This document shows, in pieces, positions 14,436-16,922 of a stretch of DNA of 16,922 bases. The stretch spans positions 1 through 16,922 of the forward strand of contig DATCSE010000597.1 of assembly GCA_036568605.1 (NCBI GenBank), written 5' to 3'. Below the pieces are notes generated by a model. The model did no database searches. It saw nothing but the letters and a program-made list of their open reading frames with translations, and was not told where the DNA came from. Position 1 is the first letter of the stretch. The number at the start of each line of letters is the position of its first letter. The stretch is from DATCSE01 sp036568605 (lineage in GTDB: Bacteria; Pseudomonadota; Gammaproteobacteria; Burkholderiales; Burkholderiaceae_C). The position numbers were made by a program, and so were the translations under genes.

Positions 14436-16196
14436 TTACTTCTTGACTGCGCTCTGGGGATTCAGGCTGCTGATGCGGCCGCTCTCGGTGCCGGCCGCCT
14501 CGTCGATCACGGCGTTGATCAGCGTGGGGTTGCCGGAGGCGATCGCCTCGGCGAGCGCCTTGTCGAGCTCGTCTGCCGTCGTCGCGTGGACGCCCACGCC
14601 GCCGAAGGCCTCCATCAGCTTGTCGTAGCGGGCGTCCTTGACGAACACCGTCGGCGCGACGTCCGAGTGGCCCGACGGGTTCTTGTCGGTGCCGCGGTAC
14701 ACGCCGTTGTTGTTGAAGACGATCACGCAGACCGGCAGGTTGTAGCGGCAGATCGTCTCGACCTCCATGCCGGAGAAGCCGAACGCGCTGTCGCCCTCGA
14801 TCGCGATCACCGGCTTGCCGGTCGTGACCGCCGCGGCCACCGCGAAGCCCATGCCGATGCCCATGATTCCCCAGGTGCCGACGTCCAGGCGCTTGCGCGG
14901 CTCGTACATGTCGACGATGGAGCGGGCGAAGTCCAGCGTGTTCGCGCCTTCGTTGACGACGATCGCGTCGGGCCGCTTCTTCACCGCGTCGCGGATCACC
15001 GACAGCGCGCTGTGGAAGTTCATCGGCGACGGCCGCTTCGCGAGCGTCTCGGCCATCTTCGAGAGGTTCTTGTCCTTGCGCTGCGCGATTGCCTCGGTCC
15101 ACTCGGCCGGCGGCTTCGGGAAGCTGGTGCCCAGCGCGCCCACGATCGCCGCGACGCACGAGCCGATGTCGCCGATCACCGGCGCGGCGATCGCGACGTT
15201 GCTGTCGATCTCGGTTGGCGAGATGTCGATCTGGATGAACTGCTTGGGCCCTTTCTCGGCACCCCAGGTTTTTCCCTTGCCGTGCGAGAGCAGCCAGTTC
15301 AGCCGCGCGCCGACCAGCAGCACCACGTCGGCCTCCTGCAGCACGTATGAGCGCGCGGCCGCGGCCGACTGCCCGTGCGTGTCGGGCAGCAGGCCCTTGG
15401 CCATCGACATCGGCAGGTACGGGATGCCGGTCTTCTCGACCAGCGCGCGGATGTCCGCATCGCACTGCGCGTAGGCCGCGCCCTTGCCGAGCAGGATCAG
15501 CGGCTTCTTCGCGCCGCGCAACAGATCGACCGCGCGCTTGACCGCCTCGGGCGCCGGGATCTGCTTGGGCGCCGGGTCGACCACCTTGATCAGCGACTTC
15601 TTGCCGGCCTCGGCGTCCATCGTCTGCGCGAACAGCTTGGCCGGCAGGTCCAGGTAGACGCCGCCCGGGCGGCCGGAGACCGCGGCGCGGATCGCCCGCG
15701 CGATGCCCACGCCGATGTCCTCCGCGTGCAGGACGCGGTAGGCGGCCTTGCACAGCGGCTTGGCGATCGCGAGCTGGTCCATCTCCTCGTAATCGCCCTG
15801 CTGCAGGTCGACGATCTCGCGCTCCGACGAGCCGCTGATCAGGATCATCGGGAAGCAGTTGGTCGTCGCGTTGGCCAGCGCCGTCAGGCCGTTCAGGAAG
15901 CCCGGCGCCGACACCGTCAGGCAGATGCCCGGCTTGCCGGTCAGGAAGCCAGCGGCGGCCGCGGCGTTGCCGGCGTGCTGCTCGTGGCGGAACGAGATAA
16001 CACGCAGGCCTTCGGCTTGCGCCATCCGGCACAGGTCCGTGACCGGGATCCCGGGCAGGCCGAAGATCGTGTCGATGCCGTTGAGCTTCAGCGCATCGAT
16101 GACCAGATGGAAGCCGTCGGTCAGTGGTGCCTGGGACGCTACTTCGGCCGTATCCGCCGCGCGGGTCAGCGGCGGCGTGTTCAGAACAGCGGACAT
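14436..16196 (-). CDS. oxc: oxalyl-CoA decarboxylase (thiamine diphosphate-dependent)
   Basis: This 586-residue cytoplasmic enzyme decarboxylates oxalyl-CoA to formyl-CoA and CO2, the proton-consuming step of oxalate catabolism. The N-terminal TPP domain has the catalytic Glu72 in SFRHEQHAGNAAAA. GDYEEMDQ supplies Tyr136-Glu137, which correspond to Tyr120-Glu121 of the Oxalobacter enzyme (a constant offset of 16 for Glu56 as well). The central domain spans about 210-350. The C-terminal domain contains the TPP/Mg motif from GDS (468-470) to NNN (495-497), followed by Tyr500. About 20 residues more than in Oxalobacter lie at the N-terminus. The ATG at 16196 has AAGGAGAGA just upstream. It lies 89 bases after oxlT and 46 before frc. 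This is the diagnostic gene of the locus. Confidence 0.96.
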   Translation of the reverse strand: MSAVLNTPPLTRAADTAEVASQAPLTDGFHLVIDALKLNGIDTIFGLPGIPVTDLCRMAQAEGLRVISFRHEQHAGNAAAAAGFLTGKPGICLTVSAPGFLNGLTALANATTNCFPMILISGSSEREIVDLQQGDYEEMDQLAIAKPLCKAAYRVLHAEDIGVGIARAIRAAVSGRPGGVYLDLPAKLFAQTMDAEAGKKSLIKVVDPAPKQIPAPEAVKRAVDLLRGAKKPLILLGKGAAYAQCDADIRALVEKTGIPYLPMSMAKGLLPDTHGQSAAAARSYVLQEADVVLLVGARLNWLLSHGKGKTWGAEKGPKQFIQIDISPTEIDSNVAIAAPVIGDIGSCVAAIVGALGTSFPKPPAEWTEAIAQRKDKNLSKMAETLAKRPSPMNFHSALSVIRDAVKKRPDAIVVNEGANTLDFARSIVDMYEPRKRLDVGTWGIMGIGMGFAVAAAVTTGKPVIAIEGDSAFGFSGMEVETICRYNLPVCVIVFNNNGVYRGTDKNPSGHSDVAPTVFVKDARYDKLMEAFGGVGVHATTADELDKALAEAIASGNPTLINAVIDEAAGTESGRISSLNPQSAVKK

Positions 16197-16240
16197 ACCT
16201 GTCTCTCCTTCAATGTGCCGGGACTATCGCGTCGACCTCG

Positions 16241-16276
16241 GGTCCGGACCGATGACCGCGGTCAACTTTCATGAAA
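16241..16276. promoter_or_regulatory. three adjacent perfect palindromes in the oxlT-oxc gap
   Basis: GGTCCGGACC (16241-16250), TGACCGCGGTCA (16253-16264) and TTTCATGAAA (16267-16276) are each perfect palindromes with only two bases between neighbours. They lie about 45-80 bases upstream of the oxc start. This could be an operator cluster for oxc, or an mRNA structure between oxlT and oxc. A TTGACC sequence overlaps the middle one, but no partner -10 box at 16-18 bases is seen. Confidence 0.4.
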
Positions 16277-16285
16277 ATCGAAGGG

Positions 16286-16922
16286 TCAGCCAACCGTGGT
16301 CGAACGCTCCATCACTGCGCGCCGCATCGGCCGCAGCACGAACCAGGCAAGCAGCGCCGCGACCGCGTTCATCACGCTGGCGACGATGAAGACCGCATGC
16401 CAGCTGCCGGTGGCCGTCGCGAGCACGCTGGACAGCGGCACCAGCAGCGAGGCCGTGCCCTTGGCCGTGTACAGCATGCCGGCGTTGGAGGCCGCGTACT
16501 TCGAGCCGAAGGTGTCGGCGCAGGTCGACGGGAACAGGCTGTAGATCTCGCCCCAGGCGAAGAACACCAGGCCGGTCAGGATCACGAACGCGACCGGGTG
16601 CTGGCCGAAGGTGTACAGCGCCAGGATGCCGACCGCCTCGAGCGCGAACGCGATGAACATCGTCGGCTCGCGGCCGATCTGGTCCGAGACCCAGCCGAAG
16701 AACGGCCGCGTCAGCCCGTTGAGCACCCGGTCGATCGCCAGCGCGAAGGTCAGCGCCGGCAGCACCAGGCCCATGATGTTCACCGGGATCTCGCCGATCT
16801 TGAAGTCCTTCGCGATCGGGCCGAGCTGCGCGGTCGCCATCAGGCCACCGGCCGCGACCATCACGAACATCAGGTACATGACCCAGAACACCGGCTGGCG
16901 CAGCACCTCGCTGGGCGCGAAG
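16286..16922 (-). CDS. oxlT: oxalate/formate antiporter, major facilitator superfamily (partial, C-terminal half)
   Basis: The frame stays open to the window edge (the last complete codon ends at 16921), so about 211 C-terminal residues are visible and the start is outside. The segment covers roughly transmembrane helices 7-12 of an inner-membrane OxlT-type carrier. It has WVMYLMFVMVAAGGLMATAQ (helix 7), DRVLNGLTRPFFGWVSDQIGR with an intramembrane Arg, and YAASNAGMLYTAKGTASLLVP with an intramembrane Lys. These charged residues match Arg272 and Lys355 of Oxalobacter OxlT, which bind the oxalate dianion. The carrier would exchange oxalate for formate. Because formate dehydrogenase is encoded downstream, formate may instead be kept and oxidised, so uniport or partial exchange is possible. 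It is followed by oxc after 89 bases. Confidence 0.9.
   Translation of the reverse strand, partial: FAPSEVLRQPVFWVMYLMFVMVAAGGLMATAQLGPIAKDFKIGEIPVNIMGLVLPALTFALAIDRVLNGLTRPFFGWVSDQIGREPTMFIAFALEAVGILALYTFGQHPVAFVILTGLVFFAWGEIYSLFPSTCADTFGSKYAASNAGMLYTAKGTASLLVPLSSVLATATGSWHAVFIVASVMNAVAALLAWFVLRPMRRAVMERSTTVG

Noticed and set aside
1..16922. CRISPR array, tRNA/rRNA genes, insertion sequence or prophage
   Set aside because: No regularly spaced repeats, no tRNA-like cloverleaf or rRNA sequence noticed by eye, and no transposase, integrase or phage protein in any frame.

Overview
The window looks like chromosomal DNA of a high-GC betaproteobacterium, most likely order Burkholderiales. Supporting signs are the strong G/C bias at third codon positions, the protein families present, and two kinds of short intergenic repeat that I associate with that order. 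I saw no rRNA, tRNA, CRISPR array, transposase or phage gene. Every complete gene lies on the minus strand, so transcription runs from the right edge (16922) toward the left.

Right-hand two thirds (16922 to about 6366): an oxalate-degradation locus. In transcription order it holds an oxalate:formate antiporter (oxlT, 5' end cut by the window edge), oxalyl-CoA decarboxylase (oxc), a first formyl-CoA:oxalate CoA-transferase (frc), an intrinsic terminator, a stand-alone PAS-domain protein, a second frc paralogue, a fused FdsG-FdsB-type NADH-side subunit of formate dehydrogenase, the formate dehydrogenase catalytic subunit (fdsA), and an 87-residue protein of unknown function. Together these import oxalate in exchange for formate, activate it with CoA, decarboxylate oxalyl-CoA, and oxidise formate to CO2 with NADH production. 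The frc2-fdsB-fdsA junctions overlap by 1 and 4 bases, which suggests one translationally coupled unit.

Middle (6319 to 3366): a fumarylacetoacetate-hydrolase-family protein, a PanE/ketopantoate-reductase-family protein and a CbbR-like LysR regulator. A PanE homologue (PanE2) in Methylobacterium extorquens is reported to be an oxalyl-CoA reductase making glyoxylate. This PanE-like protein beside an oxalate locus is therefore a candidate for the assimilatory branch, drawing oxalyl-CoA toward biosynthesis. That is inference.

Left (3288 to 1): an XRE-type helix-turn-helix protein with a coiled coil, a branched-chain-amino-acid-type ABC substrate-binding lipoprotein, and an MltB-family lytic transglycosylase lipoprotein with a poly-Gln tract. 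The last few codons of a convergent plus-strand gene may lie at the edge. These genes show no clear link to oxalate.

No gene-free stretch exceeds 300 bases. The longest is 2570-2844 (275 bases), which holds a GC-rich hairpin mosaic next to the XRE gene and otherwise nothing I can identify.
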